This document shows positions 1 to 11,432 of a stretch of 64,000 bases of DNA, piece after piece (within the stretch, counting starts at the first letter, position 1; every line of letters starts with the position of its first letter). Under the pieces are notes generated by a model. It saw only the letters and a list, made by a program, of their open reading frames with translations, was not told where the DNA came from and did no database searches. Made by a program: the position numbers and the translations under genes. Location: NCBI GenBank assembly GCA_023053545.1, contig JAKZAN010000007.1, positions 6,448,001 to 6,512,000 on the forward strand. The letters are read 5' to 3'. The DNA is from Lepidurus packardi. Its lineage: Eukaryota > Arthropoda > Branchiopoda > Notostraca > Triopsidae.

Positions 1-2250
1 GCGTCGTGATTCTCTGAGCTAAAATTGATCAAGAAGGGTTGCAGGCTGACGTATCAAATCCGCGTCAGAACCGGTTGTCCTTTGGCTTTTTCGGGGAACC
101 ATGGACGCATTTCTTATTGTCCGTAATCTTTGTCCGATGGGCCAAGTTTCTTCCCTCGATAACGTCATCCGTGTCCATACCAGTGACAAGTGAACTCCGT
201 CTCTTGAAAAGTCGTTCAGACATAGCCTTAGCACATTATGAAGCCAAGCCGAATCATTTTTTTTACTATTTTTTTATCCCGAGTTTTTGGAAGATGCTAC
301 TCCCCCCTTTGCCTTTTCAGTCTCCTGAAAGTAGAGAAAAGCTTTGCCTTTATTTGGTAAACGCGCATCCCCCTTGATACCCAAATGGAGGAATAAATAT
401 AACGTCTGATACTTAAAAAGCTGGGGAAGGGCGACAAAAAATAAGAGCCCAGAGGGGTAAACTTTTCCAGTGATAAAAAAAGGACTGCTCCTTTCTTTCA
501 CTAAAAAGACATGGTAAATGGACCCGTATACTATTTGTTTAAAAGTGTTGCTGTTATGCTGTTGGCTTCCACATATTTACGATCACCTAAGAGAATTTAT
601 TAGTCTCACGTGGTTCAACAGCTTGAAAAGCACTACAGAACAATTTTACTTAAATTGTAGCGGCTCTTTCTTCTAACAAGGGGCTACAAAAACGAGAGTT
701 TTATTGAGCTCTTTCTGGAATAGTCATAGTGTTGATGGAAACTGCGGAAACGCTGTGGCGTCTTCCTGTTCCGGAAACTGTGCCAGCGAAAGAAAGTGCT
801 TTCATTCACTGATAGAAAAGAAACTACGGGAGGGGACCCGCGACCCAGGCTTGTCCTTATTCCATGATTTCTTGCTTGAGCCTCTAAGTTTTTTTTACAT
901 TTTTTTAAAGGCGGGAATCTGGAGAGTCTTAGGAAATTCGTATGCAATCTGTTTCTCTTTTTTGTATGTGTTATGACTTAAAGATGGGTCCTAATTGGGA
1001 TAGTTTTGAAAGGGTGGCATATTTTGAGCCAAAGAAACTTGAGCTAAACAAAAAAAAGAGGCATCATAAAAGCTGATGCAAATAGAATAAAGAAGGTCGT
1101 GGAATCAGCAAACAGCAGTTAAAAGCCTTGCCAGTTTTGTCCCTTTTGTCTTTCTGTTATCTAGGATTTATTCCCGTGTTGCAGTCATCTGTTTCACTAA
1201 AGAAATAGCGGTACAAAAGTGTAAAGAAGGCGAGAAAAGTAGTGGGTTTCCTTTCCGAGCACTACCCAAAGTTATGAAAACCACATGAGGATGAGAAAGA
1301 AGCGTTTTGCTATTTTAGCCCCCTCGATTAATTTCCCAGAGGTCTGTTGTTGAGGAAATTGCGTTTTAGACGAAAGCGAGTTATAGGATGAGGCGTAAAA
1401 ATTATGGCTAATTGTGATCATAAATTGGGACCTGGAATGTATTCGCGACTAGCTATTATGCCAGAGCGCTTCTAGATGAGCTAAAGTTTGAGTTATATGT
1501 GACCACGAATACCCTGCCTGCTTCATAGTGCAGTGTGAACCGAGTCTTATAAGGCTTTTCGTCAAGCACCTGCCAGCTTGCGCCCAGAGGTAATTACATG
1601 GCGCTATACATTACCTTTTGCGGCGTCTCGACCGTCACAGGATATACCCAACGGGCATAACATTCGTATATGAGCCTTAGGAAAATTGATAACTCGAGCC
1701 ATTCTGAAAAGGAAGTCAAGTCTGGGTGTCCAGCTTTTTTTGGCTTTTTTTTTTCTCCATTAAAAAGAAATCAAACGCCAAACCTTGGACTGAAAAAAGC
1801 GGGATTTAAAGGGAGAGACATATCAGAAACAACCATAAAACTTTTTCTGACCATTTGTTTGCTCCTTCTTTGAGGGGCGCCCATAGAAAAGAAATGCCCC
1901 GTGTGTGTATGGGTCCTCTGGTACTGATGTATATAGGGTCGCATTCATCTCCAGAGAGTCGTCTTCGTCTTGCATCACGTCCTCGGATCCGAGGATGTCT
2001 TAACTCGGATCGCTACGAAGGATTCCTAGTCCTGAAAAGTCGAAACTCGGCTTCGTTTCTGGCCTCGTGGTAGCTTTGCTTCTCTACAGCTAAATGCTGA
2101 TTCTACCAGGAAAATCTTAACGAAAGTCCCAATCCGTCGCCCCGAACATTCCGAGTTCTGCGTCGAGGACAAAGTTTTCTTAAGGTCTTGTAGTGGCTCC
2201 ACGGAACACCCGAGCTTTACTCAGCTTTTCTGGGTAGGAAGGAGGTAGTT

Positions 2251-2281
<31 letters not shown>

Positions 2282-2579
2282 GAGCCAGGAAAATGAGTCT
2301 TAGCTGAGGTCACGGCTAGCTTTGATGGCTGTCGCAGATGGGAAAACGGGCCACGTTGCCATACGCTTTTTGGCTTGGAAAAATCGTAGGCGAAAATAAC
2401 TCGGTCATAATCGTGTGACGAGGCCTCGAGTTCCCCTAGGCTCTTTAGAGTATACTATAGACCCGAAAAAAAAGAGAAAACGAAAAGTAGCAGCTTGAAT
2501 GAGCTAATCAGAAAAACTGAATCCTGACAAACTAATGTGATATTTTTTTTCATTGTTTTTTTCTTTTTTGGAATTCCAG
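1..2579 (+). other. Probable USP48 intron (5' part cut by window edge)
   Basis: No further USP48 exon could be recognised here. In particular I did not find the conserved CPHGG segment that should precede exon a. The 28-base T run at 2254-2281 is the only clear feature. Open frames on both strands, including a - strand frame at 19-234, look like chance. Inference: this is intronic sequence and the preceding exon lies before base 1. Confidence 0.5.
2254..2281 (+). repeat. Homopolymer T28
   Basis: An uninterrupted run of 28 T about 300 bp upstream of the first recognised USP48 exon. It may be length-polymorphic or an assembly error site. Confidence 0.95.
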
Positions 2580-2701
2580 TTTGGTGATGCTCTGGCCCGG
2601 CGAATGGGAAGCCTTGCAAAAGTTATTGCCCGTCGAAGGCACAGGAGTTGTAATCAAGCGAGCTAAGGATGACTTGGGATCGAGTTTGATCAGCGAGCCA
2701 G
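2580..2701 (+). CDS. USP48: USP48 exon a: end of third DUSP domain
   Basis: The acceptor is a T-rich tract ending in CCAG at 2579 and the donor is GTAAGT at 2702. The first base completes a codon begun in an upstream exon; then come 40 codons and one base of a split Gly. LVMLWPGEWEALQKL aligns with the human segment LIALIWPSEWQMIQKL, and ISEPG with the human ISEP that precedes the next cysteines. This is the most 5' USP48 exon I can find in the window. Confidence 0.9.
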
Positions 2702-5700
2702 GTAAGTGCAACCGGTATTCGGTTTCGTTGTTTTCGAGTGGTTGCATATGTATTCGAGAGATAATTCTTTTTGGAAATTCGTTTGGAAGCTCATGTCATG
2801 GATTTGCTTGGATTTCCGAACTCTTTGAGTCCTTGCACAGTGAAAAAAAAAACAACGAAAAACGCCTATCTGTCTCCTTTAGTACCAGACTCTTTGATAC
2901 CAAAGGTGAACCTGAACCTTCCACAGACTAAAGTATGTAGTTCTCAAAATTTGGTCTCAAGAATCAGGACAGAAATAGACATACTGTACGACATGTGTAT
3001 TGAATGAACGCTATGAGGATGCCACAAACCTATATAAAACAAAATCTCGGGCTTGTCTCCTGCGTTCTTCGTCATGTTTTCAAAAGAGTGGACTTCCCTT
3101 TTACTTAAGTTAAAGAGTGAGATTTCTTTGACAGGAAAGATAGAAAATGACTACAAAAGACTTGGTATTGTAAAGAAAAAGCCTGGCTTGCTTGTCACCG
3201 TGAGTGGAACCATAAAGCAGAAAACCTCTCACACCCTTGTGATTATGAGAAGGTAATTTTTTTTTTTTAGAATCACACGGCCGTTCCAAAAAGGCTTGTC
3301 ACTTTTCTTTCTCTCCCGAAAAAGTCTCTGCCGTATAGGTCCTTAGCCTCCCCTCGTGCCTTCCTTTACATAAATATCGTGTAATATTATAACGTTCGGG
3401 CAGAAATCTATTGCGGCTCTTTGCAAGATACGTTTGACTGGATGTAAACACACTCTAATCTTTTGTCGTAATGCACGTTCGATGTGTGCTTTAAAATGCG
3501 GCCGGCGCCTTTAGGTCGCGACTTTTACTTGTTCTCTCGTTGGCCTCTTTGACAGGTAGGCAGAGGCGGAGAGACGTATTCAGGCATCAACGCATTTATC
3601 TTTTTACAAGAAATGAGACAAGCCTAAAAAGGGTTATCATGTAATGCACATGAGGCTTTGTGGATTGGAAAGGCTTGTCTTTTATGCCCACAAATACTTG
3701 CACAAATGTCCGTTTTGGATCTTTCTAAAAAATTATTCTAAAAAAATAACCTCGTCCCAAAAGAAAGGTCTGAATTTGAAGCTACATGCGGTGAATCGCA
3801 TCTGTTATCCTCTTAGATCACTGTAGGCTGCAAATTCCGAAGCGGTCTTTACCTTCTTTAAGTTTCCCTTCGTCTTTTCGTTTCATTTGGCCCTTTTTTC
3901 GGGATTTCTGAGATTGCGGGATCAAATACAGGTCATACTAGTTGTCGTACAGTGTTATACAGGCTGCTACGTATGGCATTCTGCCTAAGAGAACTATAAT
4001 CAAGGGGGAAAGTGATTTGAAGACTTGTCACGGTGATATTTAGATTCTTTAGATGGAACAGGAAGTCCTTTAATTTATCTGGCAAATGGCTTTGTGGCTT
4101 CCTTAAAGTAAAAGGAAAGTCTACCAATGAAAGTTGTTTGACGAGAGGCTTTTTCTTTTATTATCATTATTTTAGCCGGCACCAGGCAGAGGTGGAAAGT
4201 GTGCTTCACGAGGTCAAAGGCCACTCACGGGTGGTATAACATGCAAGTCAAGTTGCACGCAATCATTGTCCCGCAACAATGGAGTCACGTCACGCATGTC
4301 TTTCCTACGGATCCAACGGTACGGGAGTTATCCCGACTCTTAAGTTATCATAGCTAGTAGAATTTTCAGAAACCCCAACTTGTAAGGTGAACCTAAGCAA
4401 TCCGAAAAGGTTAGAAAGAAAAAAAATCTTATTTTTAGCCTGTGGTGAAACTTTAAAGCTCATTCTTCGACAGAAAGAAGGCTTCGTTGGTGAAGAATTG
4501 CTGGCAATACCAAGGGAAGTTTTCCTTACTGCTCTAAGTAAAGCGCGTTCAGCAGCTTACTCGCTTGGGCTGTGATTAGGATTCAAAAATGGGTCGATTG
4601 GCACTACAAGTTTTCCTTAACGCGGAGAAGCTCATTAGTTGAGCCATATAGCCTCAGTAGGTTTCACTTGCGCTGCTCCCCCAACGCGGTAACTTGGCCT
4701 TTTATGCGGAAGGACAAAGTAAAATGCAAGAGACAAGAAGAAAAAAAAAAGTTACAGATAAAAAGTACACGCGATCTTAACTCTCCAAGCCCTTGATCAA
4801 TTTATGGTCACCCTGGTCCACGGTTTCTCAATAAAGCGCGGACTGATTCACGGGCTTGCTCCTGATCAGCCCCATTGATTCCGGGCGACATGGCCATCAA
4901 GTTGCGGTGCAGGTGAAGGTGTACGGCAGTGCAGGTGCCTAGGGGGCCTCTCCATTCTATCTAGCTGGAGCAGAATTATGGACGCACGCCAAATTTACGG
5001 TTATGGGCGAAGCGAGAGGTGAGATTTACGCTGAAACCCAAGCGGGGGCTACATTGCAGCAACACTAACAACAACCAACATCCAATATATGCTCCGTGCG
5101 CTCCTTTTGGAATGGACCTGATATCCACTGCCTCTCGGGTGTGAACCAAATTTTGGGTGTATTGCAGAACTTCCAAAGTAAACAGATTTAAAGATTCTGG
5201 CGCTGTACCCTCGAGCAAAGAAGCGCTTGCTTTCTTGTTGCCGCGTGTATTTTATTTTTTATTATTTTTGTAAATTCTTTGGCTGTTGGTTGCGAAGCTT
5301 GATATACGCATTGCTACATGGGTTATGCAATGCCTATATGCAGATCCCAGATGTCAGTTTTTGGAAATTCTGGCGTAGCGTCACGAGGGCAACAAAGTAA
5401 CGCGAAGTTGGCCAGCCAGTTTTCCAAAATTCTATCTTGTGCCGAAGATCTCGGGGTGGCTTTCATAGCTTGACGTTGAGATTAGCACATTGCACTGACT
5501 GGATGGTAAGGATATCCAAAAAGCGACAACGGGCTTGGCTTGTTGAATGCATAATGAGTACTCAACTGGTAGTATTGTCCGCAAATGCAAGGGAAGATTA
5601 ATGAGCCGACAGGATGGCGGTTTGCTTTGAGTCGGACGAGAAGGGTTGCGAGTCAGAAGTCTTAACCTTCATCTCGCGTTCGCAATGACAAATCAACTCG

Positions 5701-8700
5701 CTGTACGGGTGTAGCAGCGTAGGAAAATTCCCTAAGAAATCCAACAGAACCGCCAAGAAAAAGGAGAAAAGCGCTGTGGAATAACAACATTATCCTTTTA
5801 GCTTTCATTTGATACACAAGAGGCGGGAAAAGAGCTAATAAATAAAGCTGACGTTTTGTTGAATAAAAATGACAAAATGACTGGTTCCCCGTTTGGCTTT
5901 TAATGGTTAAGTAAAAGCATGCTAAAGATCTGCCCTTCGTTAAAGTGGAAGTTGACGACTTTAATGGCGATTAGCCTGTCGTGATTGCAGTCCTAAATAG
6001 GACGGGGTAAAAGTTATTGACTGTTTGGGGCCAGTGACATGGCAAGTAACCGGTTGCTGTCGTGTTTCGATGTCCAAGGTTGTAAACTCGTAAGACCAGT
6101 AGCAGTGAAAATTTATTTGGCCACTTCTTTGTATGCAGATTAGCTCATACAAACAAAACATGCGTTCAAGAGAGAAAAATGTCCTGCTGGGAAAAAAAGT
6201 AAAAGGAGTTCCTTGTTTGCTGGCACTTTTTTGTGCAATGGCGCTTTGCCTTTTAATCTAGCTCGCCGTTGTGTCGCTACTTTATATGCTGTGCAATCAC
6301 ATCCATCGCTTGTTCTCTACTTTTTTTAAAAGAAAATCTTGACTGACGTTATTATACGTATTGTCACTGAATCTCCCCATAAGCTTCCGTGGAAAGCATT
6401 AACAGATATTTTACTTATCAAAGACGACGGTTGCCTCGTTTGTTCCCTGTCAAAGCCTTTTCAGATAGCCATTTGGAAGCTTACACCTGCGTATGCATCT
6501 CATAAGAAAAACAATGGCTTTCAAATGGCGTACGGAATGCCAAAGACTCACTACAAGCGTAAGACTAGTTGTTAAGAGATGATAGGGCGGATAGCCAGCA
6601 GTTTCTGCGTCGTTTGCCCCCGTAATACTTAATATAAGACGTTCGAGGAATTTTGAAGCCCCTTAAAACAATTGCACATTTAATGCAAAGGACTAAGCGT
6701 AAGACTAGTTGCAAAGAGATGATAGGGCGGATAGCCAACAGTTAGCCCCACTAATACTTATATTAGACGTTCGAGGAATTTCGAATTTTTCTGTCAGACA
6801 CTTTAAAACAACTGCGCATGGATGCAAAAGACTCAATATAAGCGTAAAACTAGTTGCAAAGAGATGGTAGGGAGGACAACCCACTAATTCTTGTATACAA
6901 CGTTCGAGGAATTTCGAATTTCTCCGTTAGGTTTAGACGAAAGACATTTTCAAACGCATTGTACGTGTACAAGCAAGGCTAAGGCAAAAACCAAGACAGA
7001 GAGAACGTAACAAAGCTTAAGCGACATTGATGTCCTTAGCAAGTATGGGTTGTGAAAAGAACCGACTCGGCTTCTAATTGGAGTATGACAGGTGTAAATG
7101 CCAAGGCCGGCGCGCAAAAAATAAAATTAAAAGAACGCTAGAAATCATAAAGGACTTGACAAAGCTAGGAGAAAAAAACTTACGCGCCAAAGGACATTTT
7201 TAACAAGACATGATTTTTTTAGCTTGAAATTATACCCTAAAGCCTGAAGGCGCACAGTCCAAGGAGTGGGAGGTTAAGAGATTGTCTTTCATTTATTTAT
7301 TTATTTTTTTCCCAAGTCCCGCGAAGTCTTAATGATATCCTTTCTGGCTGTGTGATGGACGACGGCAATCGGCAAGGGCTTCTACTCCTCGCCTGGCCCC
7401 ACTGCGTCCGTTTTTCTTGGAAATGCAACGCCCCCCGAAAAAAATTTTTGTGTTAGCGGGTTAGCCTATATATGCATGCTAGACTAGACTACTGAGCGGA
7501 AGAACCTAGGTGGCGTCGGTAGCGTCGATTCCTGGTACAGATATTCACCATACCGGCCTAAGTCAGATTCATCTCTTTTTTTCTCCTTTTCCTCCTTCTT
7601 CCTAAGAAGAACGCGTCAGAGGCCGTTGGTCCCATTTTTTTCTCCAGACTTTTTTTTATACCAATTCCGGGAAAACGCTTGGTTTTCGGTGGGATCGGTC
7701 CATCGGGAGAAGTAGAAAGATTCTTCCCTTTTTATTCTTTTTTCTCTCCTGCCTGGCTATAGGTCTATCTATATCTTGGCGACGCCAGAGCCTCGTTATT
7801 CTCTCGCACTTCTTTTTTGTCCGTCATGTAATATGTGTACAGACCAAAGGAGGGAAAAGAAAAAAGACTATAGGCTCAACCCTTTCGTTGCATAGAACCT
7901 TTTCGTCTTGCAGTCAGAGGCCCTTTGCCTTCGTGCACTGTGCTCTCGATACTGTCTGGATGTTCTGGATATCTCGGGGAGGGTGAGTGGAGGTGGGCCC
8001 CATATGGACTAATACGTGCCATGCAACGGGGAATAGCTTCCAACCCGAGGAAACTTAATTGAGAAAAAAAAGTAAGGTCTTCTCTCTGGCTTATAAGTCT
8101 AAGGTTTTTCCTATTCCATGTCAATATGACACCAGGATTTTTTTTTTTTTTTGCTCCTTGGGTATACTTGGTGGGTAACTACTGGCATCCTTTTGTTGCA
8201 GGCACCGGATCAGTGAAAATTCTTTTTTTTTCTCGATCTTCCACTCTTTCTCCCATCCAGAACTGGGTGTGTGGTTTTAGGTCACTAATGAGTGCTGACG
8301 TTATTAATCATTATTGGTCACGCAACCATCGTGCAATAAGGTCTTCATCACACCTACTGGAAATCTATAGGGGAAATGACGCTGGGGTAGTATATAGGCG
8401 CTGAATCGGAAAAAGTAGCTGATGTTCGGAAGAGATCCAAAACCTTAAGCCACCTTTTATGGCTTTAATGCATCGGTCCTAAAACGTCAGTGGCTCTTCG
8501 CAGTCCATCCCGTTAGACAATCACAAGCTTTTATGTCATCATATAAACTCCACTTAACTGTTTTTCCTGCACTTTTACTTGCTATCCGTGCATGGGCAGA
8601 TTAGGAGAAGTAACGGACGGACGCTAAAAAATCTGTCCGATTATAAAAGCTCAGTACATTGAGCCGTGCAAAAAGGTCAGGTAAATTTTGTCAAGTCGAG

Positions 8701-11432
8701 CGTTGTTGGGAGCAAATTATCCACGTTTAGACAAGTGTTCCAAGCTAAAAAGAAATTAGACTTGCCTAGACGGAGAGGCCGGGCAAAAGAATTAAGAGTG
8801 CAGCACAAGGACGCTTCGTTACTCATACCCGTTCGCTGCTGACACTGACGAAGCATTGTAAAAGGCACCCAAACCCTCTTGCGTAAGCAGCAACCATAGA
8901 AAAAAAATTCTAAATTGCTTTATTTGCTGATGGATTTGGTTAAACCATGATCAAGCACATGCCTCTAGGTGCAGCAACTTGGGGAAAATATTCGGCCAGC
9001 TAACGCAATTTATTAGAACTGGCATTTTTAGGTTCAACTTACTTTTCCTATTTTAGTCGTGGCCAGCCAACTTTTCTTAGCCCATTTTTTTGGGGCCAAC
9101 TTAGTCTATGTTTTCTGGCTGGCCCAGTAAGAGTTGTTGTAATACAACAGATCTTAATCAGACAAATGAAAATTAATAGTATGTCTCTCTTGACAGGATT
9201 GTGCGAATCGTGTTTACAAGACAAGGAAGAAATCGAACAGCAAGAAAAACTGTTTTACGACAACGCAGTGATTTATGTGCGACAGATCACATCAGACAAC
9301 GACGACCCAACCGAGTGCGATGCTCCACAGCAGCCAGATCTTTCCGACGCAAAGACATCCCCTATGATAGTAGACGATGACGCCGAGTTTGTGGTAAGAT
9401 AAACAAAAAATGGCCCTCATTATGAATTGGAATCTGGGCATTTCCACTTTGGCTCATCCCGCCACGTTTTGCTATGTATCTCTGTCTGTAGGAAAAAGTG
9501 GACAAAAATAAGAAGGCCAAGACAGAAGCAGCTCCGACAGCGGCCACAACATCAGCAGCAGCAAGTTTTCGACGAAGTCAACGCCAAAGAAACACCCGTG
9601 GGATGAAGCAAGTTGTCGTGTCTTGTGACACTACCGTCCGCCAGCTGAAGATAGATGTAATGCCTGTCGAGATACGCTTATTGTAATTTGAATTCCTCTT
9701 TTGCTTTCCCCACGTGATTTTTCGGGGGAGGTTAGCTTTTAGAAAAATTTTGCGTGGCTCCCTATGACCAGCATCTCAGCTTCGAAGGCAAAGCGCTGGC
9801 TGACAATGACGCATCTTTAGCCTCACTTGGAATCATTCCAGGCAGCATCATTCTGCTACAGGTAAGACTGAAGACTACATTTACATCGTTTCCAGTAGCC
9901 GCGTATCTTGTCTTCACAGCCAGTTTAAAAGTTTACTAACTGTGCATTAATGTCTATTTTTTTATCGATTCCTTTCCCGTAGTTTCACAATTGCTAGTAA
10001 TAAGCGAGTTTTGGGTATAAGCGTGGAAAACTTATGATAGAGAGTGAGTAGGCCGTTGAAAATAGGGCAAAGTCGTATTAGCTCGCGTATGCAATAGGAG
10101 CACGCAAAGTATGCATGACGCTAGCCAAGAAGCCGGTGGATTGCCAGCCCGCTGACACTTTATGGATACTTAATTAGTTGACTTGATTTAAGGTCTTCCG
10201 GATTTAGTGCTTTTAGTACCTTTTTAATACCGGAACGGAATTTGAGGCCGTGGAGTATATATAAGTGTAGTCTTTAGGATCTTTAATCGACGCTTTCAAA
10301 GATTATCAATTTGGCTCTGCGCGGGTTTTCAAGGAAGGGGACGCTGGTCGTTTTATAAACCATGTGGAATATCATGTTTGAACTCGAAAGTTTCAAAATG
10401 AAAAGCCCAAAACTTGCTGGGGAAGAAGCTCGCTGACTTAAAGACTAACAGCTCCTGAAGAGCCAGGGTAGCTTTTTAAGTTGGAGACGCAATGCTTTGA
10501 AAAAGTGAGCTTAACTGCTTGAATAAGCCACCTTCATTAAACGCAGACCCTACGCTGCATTTAATTAAGAGTGGAACTCAGCTCCCGACAGTTTATTAAA
10601 GGTATAATATTCGCCACGTGCATTGGATGCTGCAGAAGAGCGGAAGAGACGTTTTACGAAGGCAAAGTCTGTTTTTCTATTAATTTAAATCTTTTAAGAT
10701 TGTTGGTACAATATTCAGATGTTTATCTTATATTCCTCAAGGCCAAAGGAGGTCGTGTGTTGCCTGCTGCTTGCTTATTGCCAGACTTTGTTGTTTCAAG
10801 GTGTTTTATCATTTTCAGGCTGATGAGCCGAGTGATGCGCCTTTAATGGAAGATTTTAGCAACGCCGTTCCCGAAGAAGGCTTCAAAGGTAAGGTTGACC
10901 TTGTTCCTTTGGCCCCTGTAGTCGCTATTATGGCTGGTGATTACGGTTATACGCGAGGAAATGCGTGTATAGTGTTGTTCAACACGATATATATGGCTTA
11001 ATTGGACAACCGAAGATGTGCTGACCGAAAAGTCACTGCAATTGACATGACAGCAAAAGGGATCATGGCCCCAAGGGGGTAATATAGGAGATTCTTTTGC
11101 CATTTGAGCGTATAGTTAGACGAAATAGAAAGAGAATCGGCTCTCATAAGAGTTGTACTTGATAGTGTGTGTTTGCAAAAGCTAGGACAGAAGGAAAAAA
11201 AGACTTACTCGAAACAAAGTCGGCAAATGATTGTGCGAGTGTTCCTTGTCATTTCCACGGCTGATACGTGTTATGTGCTGTTTGGTTTTTTGTATTGCCC
11301 AAGGGTACTCTCTTAAGTTCATACTTGCAGTGCTTATGTATCGTTATTTTTACTGTTATTATAATTATTTTCTTTTCTTGTTTTAATTTAATTTTATTTT
11401 TTTGGTCAGGGACGGAATTGATGGGAAAGTAA
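2580..11432 (+). CDS. USP48: USP48-type ubiquitin carboxyl-terminal hydrolase, C-terminal part (six exons)
   Basis: Joining 2580-2701, 9197-9393, 9492-9656, 9736-9861, 10819-10888 and 11410-11432 gives one continuous frame of about 233 residues ending in TAA. It matches the C-terminal quarter of animal USP48 as I know it: the end of DUSP domain 3 (WPGEW, then ISEPGLCESC), an acidic and basic linker, a ubiquitin-like domain (VAPYDQHLSFEGKAL, SLGIIPGSIILLQ) and the diagnostic tail ADEPSDAPL...PEEGFKGTELMGK. USP48 is a cysteine protease that removes ubiquitin in the nucleus and cytoplasm; in human cells its substrates include BRCA1-modified H2A and RelA. The catalytic USP domain and the first DUSP domains are not in the window, so they must lie upstream of base 1 or in exons I could not recognise. 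All introns are GT-AG and phases agree at every junction. No AATAAA was found between the stop and about 13,000. Confidence 0.93.
2702..9196 (+). other. USP48: Large USP48 intron (about 6.5 kb)
   Basis: It is bounded by GTAAGT and TTGACAG and joins ISEP|GLCESC in phase 1. It contains the tandem repeat at 6540-6945 and T-rich stretches, but no exon I can support on either strand. At least one copy of everything needed for the USP48 frame lies outside it, so nothing in it needs to be coding. Confidence 0.8.
6540..6945 (+). repeat. Tandem repeat, three diverged copies of about 140 bp
   Basis: The copies begin near 6540, 6682 and 6822. The landmark GCGTAAGACTAGTTG recurs at 6557, 6697 and 6842 (the last with one change), spaced 140 and 145 bp. 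GTTCGAGGAATTT recurs at 6641, 6769 and 6902. The segment GATGATAGGGCGGATAGCCA is shared by copies 1 and 2 and diverged in copy 3. Small deletions distinguish the copies. The array lies in the large USP48 intron. Confidence 0.9.
9197..9393 (+). CDS. USP48: USP48 exon b: cysteine pair and acidic linker
   Basis: The acceptor is TTGACAG at 9196 and the donor is GTAAGA at 9394. The two leading bases complete the Gly split after ISEP, giving GLCESCLQDKEEIEQQEK, where human USP48 has LCPECREG followed by a Gln/Arg-rich stretch. DNAVIYVRQI corresponds to the human TQATIYVHKV. The rest is an acidic, poorly conserved linker (SDNDDPTEC, MIVDDDAEF). It ends in phase 0. An ATG at 9166 is upstream of the acceptor and is intronic. 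Confidence 0.92.
9492..9656 (+). CDS. USP48: USP48 exon c: basic linker and first strand of the ubiquitin-like domain
   Basis: The acceptor is CTGTAG at 9491 and the donor is GTAATG at 9657; it holds 55 codons, phase 0 at both ends. It starts with a Lys- and Ala/Thr-rich linker (KNKKAKTEAAPTAATT). Then FRRSQRQRNTRGMKQ matches the human motif RRSMRHRKVRGEK, and VSCDTTVRQLKID matches VSANQTLKELKIQ, the start of the ubiquitin-like fold. The preceding intron is only 98 bp. Confidence 0.93.
9736..9861 (+). CDS. USP48: USP48 exon d: ubiquitin-like domain core
   Basis: The exon has 42 codons, phase 0 at both ends, with donor GTAAGA at 9862. Two acceptor AGs are available, ending at 9735 and 9742. 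Only the first keeps the frame, giving LLEKFCVAPYDQHLSFEGK, colinear with human IMHAFSVAPFDQNLSIDGK. The exon ends in LGIIPGSIILLQ, matching human LGVIPESVILLK. The intron before it is 79 bp. Confidence 0.93.
9862..10818 (+). other. USP48: USP48 intron d-e (957 bp)
   Basis: A GT-AG intron in phase 0 between LLQ and ADEP. The open frame at 10571-10846 runs through the acceptor and is not coding upstream of 10819. Nothing else is recognisable. Confidence 0.85.
10819..10888 (+). CDS. USP48: USP48 exon e: conserved C-terminal tail
   Basis: The acceptor is ATTTTCAG at 10818 and the donor is GTAAGG at 10889. The 23 codons plus one base read ADEPSDAPLMEDF and AVPEEGFK, then a split Gly. Human USP48 has ADEPIADYAAMDD and MPEEGFKG in the same order, so this short acidic tail is one of the best conserved parts of the window. 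Confidence 0.93.
10889..11409 (+). other. USP48: USP48 intron e-f (521 bp)
   Basis: A GT-AG intron in phase 1 that splits the Gly of GFKG. Its 3' end is very T-rich, as expected of a strong polypyrimidine tract. Confidence 0.85.
11410..11432 (+). CDS. USP48: USP48 terminal micro-exon with stop
   Basis: The acceptor is TTTTTTTGGTCAG at 11409. Two bases complete Gly, then TELMGK and TAA at 11430-11432. Human USP48 ends GTGLLGH at the same place. The coding part of this exon is only 23 bases, too short for ORF searches; it was found by matching the tail pattern and phase. Confidence 0.9.
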
